Below, in pieces: positions 56,393-62,637 of a stretch of 64,000 bases of DNA. The stretch spans positions 1-64,000 of IMG/VR virus record IMGVR_UViG_3300031758_000022. The stretch is one strand, 5' to 3'. Source of the DNA: a virus. The first letter of the stretch is position 1, and each line of letters begins with the position of its first letter. A program made the translations under genes and the position numbers. The notes beneath the pieces were generated by a model. The model ran no database searches and was not told where the DNA came from. It worked only from the letters and a program-made list of their open reading frames with translations.

Positions 56393-56400
56393 CAAAGATA
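56393..56400 (-). promoter_or_regulatory. Candidate -7 promoter element
   Basis: On the minus strand this is TATCTTTG, matching TAnnTTTG of Bacteroidota promoters, 17 nt before the 90-aa acidic gene. No convincing -33 TTTG is found at the expected distance. TGTACA palindromes lie on both sides (56376-56381 region and 56404-56409). Confidence 0.3.
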
Positions 56401-56465
56401 CGTGTACATAATAAAAAAACTTCTAACTACCACTACTATAAGCAATAATTAAAGCATTAATATAG

Positions 56466-56708
56466 CTAGGACCTCATAGCAAGTACCGCAGCTAAAACTG
56501 AGGCAATTGTAGAGGCAATGCATAGCAAATAGCATATCTTTATGCCTTTATTAAAGGCACGCATATCTTGGGTAGCAGTAATACTAATTTTTGATGTATT
56601 TTTAACATCTTCCTTTAAATATGATAGCTGATCTGTTATATGTTTGATCTGTTTACTATACGTCCCCATATAAACAGGACGTTGATCTTGAGTTCTTTTT
56701 TCATTCAT
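56466..56708 (-). CDS. Small protein with C-terminal membrane helix
   Basis: 80 aa. The C-terminal 25 residues (KICYLLCIASTIASVLAAVL) form one membrane segment with a two-residue positive end; the first 50 residues are a charged helix (HITDQLSYLKEDVKNTSKIS). Tail-anchored topology is likely. It is divergent from the metallophosphoesterase gene, 40 nt away. Function unknown. Confidence 0.6.
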   Translation of the reverse strand: MNEKRTQDQRPVYMGTYSKQIKHITDQLSYLKEDVKNTSKISITATQDMRAFNKGIKICYLLCIASTIASVLAAVLAMRS

Positions 56709-56748
56709 AATAAAATTCTTTGTATTTTAAATAATAAATACTAGTCAC

Positions 56749-57741
56749 ATGGCAGGAAAAACACCAGCTCAGATCTGCAAAGATCATCTTAAAGAATATC
56801 CAAACACTCCAATACTTACTCTAGCTAAGAAAATCTATGGAAAGCACAATCTGCTTTTCAAAGATGTTGAAGCTGTTAGAACAATGCTTAGGCGTTATGC
56901 TGGATTATCAGGAAATAAATCCCGTAAAGTAAAAACAGAGCTTACAAGACCTGTTACTTACAATTACAATCCTTTTGATGATATTCCTGAATCTTTTATG
57001 GATGTTAGAGAACCTTATGTTCTTCCTACAACAGCTACTAATATTCTTATTCTTTCTGATATTCACTTTCCATACCATGATAAAGATGCTTTAAAAGCAG
57101 CTATTCAGTATGGAGTAGATAAAAACATTAATTGCATTGTATTAAACGGGGATATTCTTGACTTCTATCAGTTATCTGACTTTAGTAAAGACCCTAGTAA
57201 ACCAAAAATGTCCAAAGAGTTGGAACTTGGTAGATGGTTTTTAGGTGCATTACGTAGTAAATTTCCAAATATTCCTATTTATTACAAGATTGGTAATCAT
57301 GAAATGAGACTAGAGAGATGGCTTAAAGTCAAAGCTCCAGAATTTCTTGATACCGATGAATTTAGACTTGATGTGCTCCTAAGATTTGGAGAACATAAAA
57401 TCCATTTGATAGATAAATATACTGTAATCAAGGCAGGACATTTGAATATAATTCACGGCCATGAATACAAAGGTGCCGGAGGTGTATATCCAGCTAAGTA
57501 TATTTATAGTAAAACTAAAGTAAACACCTTATGCGGGCACTATCACAGGGCCAGCACATTCCTTGACAAAAATATGGATGGTAATTATCACGGAGGATTC
57601 ACAACAGGATGTCTGTGTGAACTTAGTCCAGATTACCTACCATATAATGATTGGGTTCTAGGATTTTCAAGAGTAATTGTACATCCTGATAAATCCTTTG
57701 AGGTTGAAAACAAAATAATTGTTGACGGTAAAATAAGATAA
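56749..57741 (+). CDS. Calcineurin-like metallophosphoesterase with N-terminal helical domain
   Basis: 330 aa. The metal motifs are complete: D104-I-H106 (SDIHFPY), GDILD with Asp135, GNHEMR with N183-H184-E185, HGHE with His236 and His238, and CGHYH with His264. Residues 1-65 (TPAQICKDHLKEYPNTPILT, then VEAVRTMLRRYAG) look like a helix-turn-helix domain. The combination resembles a phage protein with DNA binding and phosphoesterase activity (nuclease or nucleotide phosphatase). It stands on the plus strand as a small island with a 74-aa gene. Confidence 0.88.
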   Translation: MAGKTPAQICKDHLKEYPNTPILTLAKKIYGKHNLLFKDVEAVRTMLRRYAGLSGNKSRKVKTELTRPVTYNYNPFDDIPESFMDVREPYVLPTTATNILILSDIHFPYHDKDALKAAIQYGVDKNINCIVLNGDILDFYQLSDFSKDPSKPKMSKELELGRWFLGALRSKFPNIPIYYKIGNHEMRLERWLKVKAPEFLDTDEFRLDVLLRFGEHKIHLIDKYTVIKAGHLNIIHGHEYKGAGGVYPAKYIYSKTKVNTLCGHYHRASTFLDKNMDGNYHGGFTTGCLCELSPDYLPYNDWVLGFSRVIVHPDKSFEVENKIIVDGKIR

Positions 57742-57745
57742 TACA

Positions 57746-57970
57746 ATGGCTACATATGTAAATATGGGGTTGTACACTCCTGAAACTGAAGAAGAAGAAA
57801 CTTATTCTCCCATTATCTACATTGATGAAGAAATAGTACAGATCTTAAATACTGAACATGAATTTATAGCTCAATTTACCTACGAAGAACTCAGAGGTAT
57901 AATGGCTATAATGGCTGCTGAACAAGAAAAACAACACTTATTTATCAAAGCTCAGATAAAAAGCAATTAA
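57746..57970 (+). CDS. Hypothetical acidic protein (74 aa)
   Basis: 74 aa, acidic in its N-terminal half (TPETEEEETYSPIIYIDEEI) and helical in the C-terminal half. It starts four nt after the phosphoesterase stop, and its stop codon lies in a TTAA shared with the convergent gene. It may be a partner of the phosphoesterase; not recognised. Confidence 0.65.
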   Translation: MATYVNMGLYTPETEEEETYSPIIYIDEEIVQILNTEHEFIAQFTYEELRGIMAIMAAEQEKQHLFIKAQIKSN

Positions 57971-57978
57971 GGCTTTTT
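57958..57978. terminator. Hairpin at convergent gene ends
   Basis: AAAAAGC (57958-57964) faces GCTTTTT (57972-57978) across the shared stop codons of the convergent 74-aa and 113-aa genes. Short stem, useful in both directions. Confidence 0.6.
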
Positions 57979-58308
57979 CTTATTAGCTTCAATTTGTTCA
58001 TCAAGGTATTTCTCTATTACTTGTTTTATCTCAGGTAACATATAAAATGGAATGTCACCAATCAGTTGAGAAAACTGAAGAACCTGTGCCATTATCATTT
58101 CCATATTGACACCTTCTTTTTCCCACAATCCGGAAATACCATCCTTATGCTCTTTCTGAATAGTATCATTTAACCTATTTAGAAGCATTTTAGTTTGGTT
58201 TCTATTAAACCATTTAATAGTACTAGCCTCATCTGCAGCATATGTAGCTACCTGAAGCCAGACTAAAAGGTTTAAAATTCTTATTCTTTCCTCTTCTTTT
58301 AAAGTCAT
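57967..58308 (-). CDS. Hypothetical helical protein (113 aa)
   Basis: 113 aa, all-alpha, with hydrophobic residues at helical spacing (LLVWLQVATYAADEASTIKW) and a Lys-rich C terminus (EQIEANKKKP). No motif recognised. Its start overlaps the following 71-aa gene's stop by four nt, and its stop overlaps the opposite-strand gene. Confidence 0.65.
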   Translation of the reverse strand: MTLKEEERIRILNLLVWLQVATYAADEASTIKWFNRNQTKMLLNRLNDTIQKEHKDGISGLWEKEGVNMEMIMAQVLQFSQLIGDIPFYMLPEIKQVIEKYLDEQIEANKKKP

Positions 58309-58520
58309 AGGAAACTAATGATTTTTGCATAAATAATTTTACTTTTTTCTTTATGGCTTTCAACATAGCCATAGCCCACCTTAGTATCCTTACTAAGGCA
58401 CATCATTGGATCTTCAACATCATCAGGATGAAGAGGATATATACCTCTTTCCGTATGTATATGCCAAGATTTGTCATTTGGATCCAAAAATAAAAATCCT
58501 TGAGGAAATTTAACTTCCAT
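58305..58520 (-). CDS. Small hypothetical protein (71 aa)
   Basis: 71 aa, beta-rich, with FLFLDPNDKSWHIHTERGIY and a C-terminal KSKIIYAKIISFL strand. No motif. Overlaps the 113-aa gene and starts 33 nt after a hairpin. Confidence 0.6.
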   Translation of the reverse strand: MEVKFPQGFLFLDPNDKSWHIHTERGIYPLHPDDVEDPMMCLSKDTKVGYGYVESHKEKSKIIYAKIISFL

Positions 58521-58552
58521 TTGTTTATTGTTTGCTTGTTTTAACCATCAAA

Positions 58553-58571
58553 AAAGCCCATAAAGGGCTTT
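58553..58571 (-). terminator. Intercistronic intrinsic terminator
   Basis: AAAGCCC (58553-58559) faces GGGCTTT (58565-58571), followed on the minus strand by a T run; next start is 33 nt away. Confidence 0.75.
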
Positions 58572-58581
58572 AATGATAGAT

Positions 58582-58977
58582 TTAATATGCATTTATCTTA
58601 ATTTTTACCTCTGTTTTAATGATCTCATAAGATGACTTCATACTATCAAAACCATCTAAGAAACTCAGTAGAATAAACATCTGTGATGCCTCTGAGTAGT
58701 CCATTTTATTATTATTCATAGGAAGTTCTGTCCAAGTATAGACATCATCTACATAAATAACCTGTGCTGCAATCTTTCCAGCAACTGATGGATCCCAAGA
58801 AGCATTGTCTGCATAGTACATAGTAATTCTTTGGCCTGTAGACTTAGTAAATTCTGCAACTTCTATTACATATTCAATGTGATGCTCACCTTGAGTTTTA
58901 TCCATTACATAATAAAACCTCTGTGTGCTTTTATCAATAGTAAAAGCATCTTTTGTTTTCTTTTTCTTTTTAGCCAT
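58582..58977 (-). CDS. Hypothetical protein (131 aa)
   Basis: 131 aa from ATG 58977 (MAKKKKKTKDAF); the longer frame would begin inside the upstream tRNA, so this start is preferred. Mixed alpha/beta with RFYYVMDKTQGEHHIEYVIE near the start. A beta-type GKIAAQVIYVDDVYTW and a C-terminal helix follow. The lysine-rich start is characteristic of small phage proteins. It may be read from the same transcript as the tRNA genes, since it starts 16 nt after them. Confidence 0.65.
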   Translation of the reverse strand: MAKKKKKTKDAFTIDKSTQRFYYVMDKTQGEHHIEYVIEVAEFTKSTGQRITMYYADNASWDPSVAGKIAAQVIYVDDVYTWTELPMNNNKMDYSEASQMFILLSFLDGFDSMKSSYEIIKTEVKIKINAY

Positions 58978-58993
58978 AAAATTTAATAATTTG

Positions 58994-59082
58994 TTCCCTA
59001 TACAAGATTTGAACTTGTATCCTACCATAAGGTAGATGTTACTCTCAATGCCAGTATTTATTCCTGGTTACACCAATAGGGA
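58994..59082 (-). tRNA. Class II tRNA, possibly tRNA-Leu(GAG)
   Basis: 89 nt. Acceptor TCCCTAT/ATAGGGA pairs fully (7 bp), T-arm ACAAG-TTCAAAT-CTTGT is perfect, and the variable arm CTACC-TTAT-GGTAG is long, as in Leu/Ser/Tyr tRNAs. The discriminator is A. The anticodon arm (loop TTGAGAG, anticodon GAG) has two mismatches in its stem, so the isotype is uncertain and the anticodon should be treated as tentative. Confidence 0.7.
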
Positions 59083-59086
59083 TCTT

Positions 59087-59194
59087 AAGTCAAGACAGGA
59101 TTTTACCTGTATGATATACACTTTGCAGGCAACCTAATCAATGATTCAAGGCTGTATATCTTACCACATTAGCGTCTAATTCCGCCACCTGACT
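59087..59194 (-). tRNA. Aberrant 108-nt tRNA-like element
   Basis: Acceptor AGTCAGG/CTTGACT pairs (one G-U), and the D-arm GCGGAATTAGACGC looks like a tRNA-Leu D-arm. Beyond that it is irregular: the T-arm ACAGG-TAAAAT-CCTGT has a 6-nt loop without the conserved C, and a CTAAT/ATTAG helix encloses 29 nt rather than 7. It is either a degraded tRNA, a tRNA with a 22-nt insertion in the anticodon loop, or a different RNA with tRNA-like ends. It lies between the true tRNA and the lipoprotein gene. Confidence 0.4.
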
Positions 59195-59201
59195 ATTTAC
59201 T

Positions 59202-59444
59202 TCAATACTTTAAAAGAGTAATGCTATAATCTCCACAGATTTTCTTGAGAGAAGAATCTTGGGCGGTAAATGTGATACATACCGCTGATACTTGCTTGAA
59301 GTCATTGGTATAATACTTATTCCGGCCAGCATCTTCTACAAGATATAGATAGTCTGATGGATGTGAGTTTAGAAATACAACAGGATCAGGTGAGTATAGC
59401 TTACACCCAGTAAGCATCATCACTAATACTATTAAATATTTCAT
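59202..59444 (-). CDS. Small lipoprotein
   Basis: 80 aa. The N terminus (MKYLIVLVMMLTGC) is a lipoprotein signal ending in the lipobox LTGC, with Cys14 as the lipidated residue. The mature part is short, with a second Cys pair (AVCITFTAQDSSLKKICGD) that could form a disulfide. Such proteins in phages may be outer-membrane spanins, exclusion factors or surface modifiers. It starts four nt after the GroES-like gene. Confidence 0.75.
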   Translation of the reverse strand: MKYLIVLVMMLTGCKLYSPDPVVFLNSHPSDYLYLVEDAGRNKYYTNDFKQVSAVCITFTAQDSSLKKICGDYSITLLKY

Positions 59445-59448
59445 TGTC

Positions 59449-59727
59449 TTACCAGATTATTGAAACAGCATGATCTGGTACTAGGAAAAAGAAATCTTCC
59501 TCAATCTGAATGACCTCTGAGTGTGCAATAGCTGCACCTACATATACTAGGTCACCTGGTTTGATGTCTGTTACATCATCACCTACAGCAAACACTTCAA
59601 GCTTACTGTATTTCATCATTAGATCTTTTTCAAGACTAGCCTCCATCTCAGGAGTTAGTTCTATTAAAGATTCTTTTCTAACAATTGGCTTCTTAATAAG
59701 AATTCGTTTGCCTCTAACTTTTTGCAT
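59449..59727 (-). CDS. GroES-like co-chaperonin
   Basis: 92 aa, the length of GroES. The pattern is KVRGKRILIKKPIVRKESLI, then a loop, then KLEVFAVGDDVTDIKPGDLV and YVGAAIAHSEVIQIEEDFFF. This matches the GroES beta-barrel (the V-x-G-D-x-V-x-x-I-K-x-G-D-x-V element is clear). The mobile loop region (residues 20-35) is Glu/Leu-rich. It would act with host GroEL to fold phage proteins, like T4 gp31. No phage GroEL is visible in this window. Confidence 0.75.
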   Translation of the reverse strand: MQKVRGKRILIKKPIVRKESLIELTPEMEASLEKDLMMKYSKLEVFAVGDDVTDIKPGDLVYVGAAIAHSEVIQIEEDFFFLVPDHAVSIIW

Positions 59728-59762
59728 AATTTGATGGTTTTAGACCGTAAATGTACAATAAT

Positions 59763-60146
59763 TTATATTGATACAATATAATAAAAGAATGCTAAATCAG
59801 CATACATAACCATCAGATAAGCTCTATCACCTTCTTTATTAAGTCCAACATCAACATGACATCTTATCCCTTCATCATCCTTACCATAGAAGGTAGTAGA
59901 CTTAGAGTTTTGATTGTATGTACCCTCAATATTGATGATGTATAGGTGCTCAGCATAAATGATTACCCTTGACTTCTCTATACCAATCCTAATTGTAGGA
60001 TAGGTAGCAGGACTCCAATTGTATTCAGTTTCATACTCTTTTTTAACACCAATGTTGGCCTGTGTAGTTTCAAACCACACAGTCTCCTGGCAAAAAGCGC
60101 TAGTTGTTATGACAACAAATAGTAATATCAGTATAAGTTTTTTCAT
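59763..60146 (-). CDS. Secreted protein
   Basis: 127 aa with a signal peptide (MKKLILILLFVVITTSAFC, followed by QETVWFE). The mature part is beta-rich with Tyr and Glu (VIIYAEHLYIINIEGTYNQN, then a DRAYLMVMYADLAFFYYIVS C-terminal strand). No enzyme motif. TAATG overlap with the 86-aa gene upstream indicates coupling. It is probably periplasmic. Confidence 0.7.
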   Translation of the reverse strand: MKKLILILLFVVITTSAFCQETVWFETTQANIGVKKEYETEYNWSPATYPTIRIGIEKSRVIIYAEHLYIINIEGTYNQNSKSTTFYGKDDEGIRCHVDVGLNKEGDRAYLMVMYADLAFFYYIVSI

Positions 60147-60406
60147 TATTTCTTTGTTTTATAAACTAAATCACAGACTTCTATATACTCTAAATGTTTC
60201 ATTTGAAGATATCTGTTAAGAATCCGGGCCTTTGCCTCTAAATCCTCAACACTGTCTTTTAATGACTGAACATAAGAATAATCTGTTTTATGCTTAATCA
60301 ATTTAGTGGGCTCTTTAGCACTCAAACTAAATTGAACTCCTATAATAGCAAGTATTATGATAATAATTACTATTATTGTTACATACTTAAAATTTGTTAT
60401 TTTCAT
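60146..60406 (-). CDS. Membrane-anchored coiled-coil protein (spanin-like shape)
   Basis: 86 aa. Residues 8-27 (KYVTIIVIIIIILAIIGVQF) make one membrane helix, then a coiled coil (YVQSLKDSVEDLEAKARILN). The stop overlaps the start of the secreted protein by one base. Topology fits an inner-membrane spanin with the secreted or lipidated neighbours as partners, but I see no other lysis gene here. Confidence 0.6.
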   Translation of the reverse strand: MKITNFKYVTIIVIIIIILAIIGVQFSLSAKEPTKLIKHKTDYSYVQSLKDSVEDLEAKARILNRYLQMKHLEYIEVCDLVYKTKK

Positions 60407-60421
60407 AGCTTTTAGAATTGA

Positions 60422-60592
60422 TTAATTATCTACCGGCCAATAATAATCACAGGTAACTTTACCTTCATTATCTTCATCCCATTGAAAATCTCCATAGGAT
60501 TGTCTAAATGGATTTGGTTCTGCAACAAATCTGTAACAAGTTAATCTCAAAGGACAAGTCTTGTTATCACACATTGCGGTATCTGGACTCAT
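60422..60592 (-). CDS. Small Cys-rich protein (56 aa)
   Basis: 56 aa. MSPDTAMCDNKTCPLRLTCY and VTCDYYWPVDN give three N-terminal Cys and one C-terminal Cys, with RFVAEPNPFRQSYGDFQWDE between. The CxNxxCPLRxxCYR...QSY...C pattern is one I recognise from small Bacteroidota phage proteins of unknown function, probably zinc-binding. It sits in the operon of small genes, 14 nt before the 86-aa gene. Confidence 0.72.
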   Translation of the reverse strand: MSPDTAMCDNKTCPLRLTCYRFVAEPNPFRQSYGDFQWDEDNEGKVTCDYYWPVDN

Positions 60593-60607
60593 TTTGTTGT
60601 TTAATTT

Positions 60608-60907
60608 TTATTCTAGACACTTAGGATAGATGCAGTTGTCATTCAATGTACAACTCTCACCTTCTTTCTTTATTCCATTCTTAGAGCATTTGTCATCTCC
60701 TTTGAATATAGGATGGATTGGTAGATAGTCTTCGTGGTGTATTGTCCGCACACCTTCTAGGTATGCCTCCACAATCTGCTCACGCTCCATTACCTTAGCC
60801 TTTTTAATAAATTCATCAAATGTTGACCAGTCTAAACTTAGATGTGAGGATGAGCCATATTCTTCAAGCTCTTTCTTTAACCAGTCAATTGCCGTTTGTT
60901 TACTCAT
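60608..60907 (-). CDS. Small paralogous protein A (99 aa)
   Basis: 99 aa from ATG 60907, preceded by a GGAGGT ribosome-binding site and overlapping the previous stop in ATGAGTAA. SKQTAIDWLKKELEEYGSSS, KKAKVMEREQIVEAYLEGVR and a C-terminal Cys/His-containing tail (CSKNGIKKEGESCTLNDNCI). The N-terminal 60 residues match the following paralog. Function not known. Confidence 0.7.
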   Translation of the reverse strand: MSKQTAIDWLKKELEEYGSSSHLSLDWSTFDEFIKKAKVMEREQIVEAYLEGVRTIHHEDYLPIHPIFKGDDKCSKNGIKKEGESCTLNDNCIYPKCLE

Positions 60908-61121
60908 TTTCACCTCCGTATGTTTCGTTGTAGTATTGTTCTGCTTGGTCATTAGTCCATTGAGTATGTGGGTGTTTATCAAACACTCTTTGTCCTTCGA
61001 TATGGGCATCAATCATCTGCTCCTTCTCCATTTGCTTGGCTTGTTTAAATATATTCGTCCAAAATGGATGTTGCTCTTTTATTTGCTCTACAAGCCATTC
61101 AACTGCAGTCTGTTTACTCAT
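60900..61121 (-). CDS. Small paralogous protein B (73 aa)
   Basis: 73 aa. SKQTAVEWLVEQIKEQHPFW and KQAKQMEKEQMIDAHIEGQR are clearly related to protein A (same SKQTAxxWL...KQAKxMExEQ frame). It has an AGGAGA ribosome-binding site and overlaps both neighbours. The pair is a tandem gene duplication; function unknown. Confidence 0.7.
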   Translation of the reverse strand: MSKQTAVEWLVEQIKEQHPFWTNIFKQAKQMEKEQMIDAHIEGQRVFDKHPHTQWTNDQAEQYYNETYGGENE

Positions 61122-61276
61122 TGTTTCTCCTTTAGATATTTAACAAAAGTTTGATTACTAAGATCCCAATGTTTACCATTGAAGTAAGCATTAACTCTAT
61201 TAGTATTACCCATCATAGTTTTTGTTTCTACAATATACTTTCCTGGGTTTTCAGGAAGAGATTCTAACCATTCCAT
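61118..61276 (-). CDS. Small protein (52 aa)
   Basis: 52 aa. MEWLESLPENPGKYIVETKT, then RVNAYFNGKHWDL, ends LKEKQ. The W-x-x-LPENPGxYxV start resembles small phage proteins with DUF551-like layout. It starts two nt after the stop of the 100-aa gene and its stop overlaps the start of paralog B (ATGA), so it is part of the four-gene operon. Confidence 0.65.
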   Translation of the reverse strand: MEWLESLPENPGKYIVETKTMMGNTNRVNAYFNGKHWDLSNQTFVKYLKEKQ

Positions 61277-61278
61277 GT

Positions 61279-61581
61279 TTAGTCTGTCTTAGGGTGTTTA
61301 CCATTCCACCATTCATATTCTGAGTTTTCAGTCATGAATCTGATGTAATGATTGTCTTCATCTTTGATTTCTTCTAGTATTTCTACTATTGGAGTAGTCA
61401 ACCAATAATCTTGATTGGCATATGTCCTAGCAGTTACACTGCCTACAAGTATAGAACAACCAACTGTTGGTATATGGCTTACTACTTTATCATAAGTACC
61501 ATCTTCTTTCCAAGCAATTGCTTCAGATCTACCGCCATGTTCTTCTACATTGTCTCTTAATCTACGTAAGTGGAATGCCAT
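61279..61581 (-). CDS. Hypothetical protein (100 aa), first gene of the small-protein operon
   Basis: 100 aa, beta-rich, with GTYDKVVSHIPTVGCSILVG and a Trp/Tyr-containing C-terminal SEYEWWNGKHPKTD. Not recognised. It follows a highly structured leader (61618-61832), whose long-range helix ends 37 nt before its ATG. Its expression may therefore be regulated by RNA structure. Confidence 0.65.
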   Translation of the reverse strand: MAFHLRRLRDNVEEHGGRSEAIAWKEDGTYDKVVSHIPTVGCSILVGSVTARTYANQDYWLTTPIVEILEEIKDEDNHYIRFMTENSEYEWWNGKHPKTD

Positions 61582-61617
61582 AATAATATATGTGGTTTGA
61601 TTTTAATGCAATAATAG

Positions 61618-61832
61618 TAATAAGTATGTAGAGAGAAGGGGAAACGTTATCCCCCTTCTGCTCACTAATTAAACTGAAAAACTAAAAACTTAATGTTTGA
61701 GTCCTAGACTGACTCATCATTATGAGAGCACAACACTCTCTACATACTTATTAGCAAACTGTAGAATCCAAGATATTACTACCAAGGATTCTACAGTCTA
61801 TTTTATAAAGACTATGCTCAATAGTCTTTATA
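61618..61832 (-). promoter_or_regulatory. Structured leader with competing hairpins
   Basis: An 18-bp inverted repeat (61618-61635 with 61736-61753) encloses a TGAGTC/GACTCA hairpin (61698-61716), a GAGAG/CTCTC hairpin (61724-61740) and an AGAAGGGG/CCCCTTCT hairpin (61634-61659). The last two share bases with the long-range helix, so they cannot all form together. Upstream in the transcript lie two more perfect 12-bp hairpins: 61758-61769 with 61786-61797, and 61804-61815 with 61821-61832. The latter spans the stop of the ParB-like gene. Confidence 0.5.
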
Positions 61833-62546
61833 AGTTTTGTGTAGCAGATTCAAAAGATATCCCGTATCATGAGGAATTCTTTCAAAATCACTACTGCTCT
61901 TGAGAGCATTAATCATTCTGTTGTGATCATACTTGCTACCAAGAGATCTATAAACAGAACAAAAAGCTGTATGAAATTTATTACTATTGGTTTTAACAAC
62001 AGAACTTGCTTCAATCAGATTTTTTGTAAGTACTTCAGAATCAGGCATATTTACTGTGAAATTACCATTTCTAATAGAAGTTAGACCTCTACCTGATGTA
62101 GCAGATCCTCCAAGAATGCTAGCAGAAATTGCTACAGAAAGACCATTTTTGATAAAATGTTCCTTAAGTCTAAAGTAATTCTCATTACCAAGACCACAAT
62201 ATGCATTAACATAATCTGTCAATGTCCATTTTTGTTGAACATTATTCAGAGTAGCCATCATATCCACAATTGTTGATACAGAATCTGTTTCAACAACAAT
62301 ACAGTGTACTTTTTTAATACGCAATCTCTTAAGAGATTCAACCAAGTGCTGACCATCAACATTGTAATACTCAGCCTTACCAGTAATTGCTGTAGTATAT
62401 GCAAGAACAGGAGTTCTTAATATACCTACACGGGCAATTGATTTTACTAGTGCTTGGACATGTTTTTCATTTTTTGCTCTATTGAAAGTAAGCTCCTTGA
62501 TTTTATCAACAGCTATTTCAACAAATTTGTGCTTAGAAAATTCCAT
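61818..62546 (-). CDS. ParB-like protein
   Basis: 242 aa. KFVEIAVDKIKELTFNRAKN and HVQALVKSIARVGILRTPVL, then YYNVDGQHLVESLKRLRIKK match the N-terminal ParB/Srx domain (DGQHLVESLK corresponds to the GxRR-like element). The C-terminal 110 residues are helical. No CTPase-like GExRRxR is clear. Such proteins in phages act as DNA binding or modification factors. A terminator precedes it and a stop-spanning hairpin ends it. Confidence 0.8.
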   Translation of the reverse strand: MEFSKHKFVEIAVDKIKELTFNRAKNEKHVQALVKSIARVGILRTPVLAYTTAITGKAEYYNVDGQHLVESLKRLRIKKVHCIVVETDSVSTIVDMMATLNNVQQKWTLTDYVNAYCGLGNENYFRLKEHFIKNGLSVAISASILGGSATSGRGLTSIRNGNFTVNMPDSEVLTKNLIEASSVVKTNSNKFHTAFCSVYRSLGSKYDHNRMINALKSSSDFERIPHDTGYLLNLLHKTYKDY

Positions 62547-62591
62547 TTGTGTTTTACTTTTTGTGTTTTCTTAATTTAAATAGTAATAAAA

Positions 62592-62624
62592 ATAAGGGGA
62601 CCGGATGTTTCACCGGTCCCTTAT
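62592..62624 (-). terminator. Intrinsic terminator below the structured RNA
   Basis: ATAAGGGGACCGG (62592-62604, one bulged G) faces CCGGTCCCTTAT (62613-62624), followed on the minus strand by TTTTTATT. It ends the RNA-rich stretch and precedes the ParB-like gene by 45 nt. Confidence 0.85.
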
Positions 62625-62637
62625 GGCATCACGTAGA

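Noticed and set aside
61690-61720. Hammerhead-ribozyme-like segment TGATGAGTC...GAC on the minus strand
   Set aside because: The sequence looks like the CUGAUGA...GAAA core, but the first C and the GA of GAAA are missing, and the stem is better explained as the 6-bp TGAGTC/GACTCA hairpin.
61697-61903. Plus-strand ORF of 68 codons over the structured leader
   Set aside because: It covers hairpins and the end of the ParB-like gene, has no ribosome-binding site and a composition unlike neighbouring proteins.
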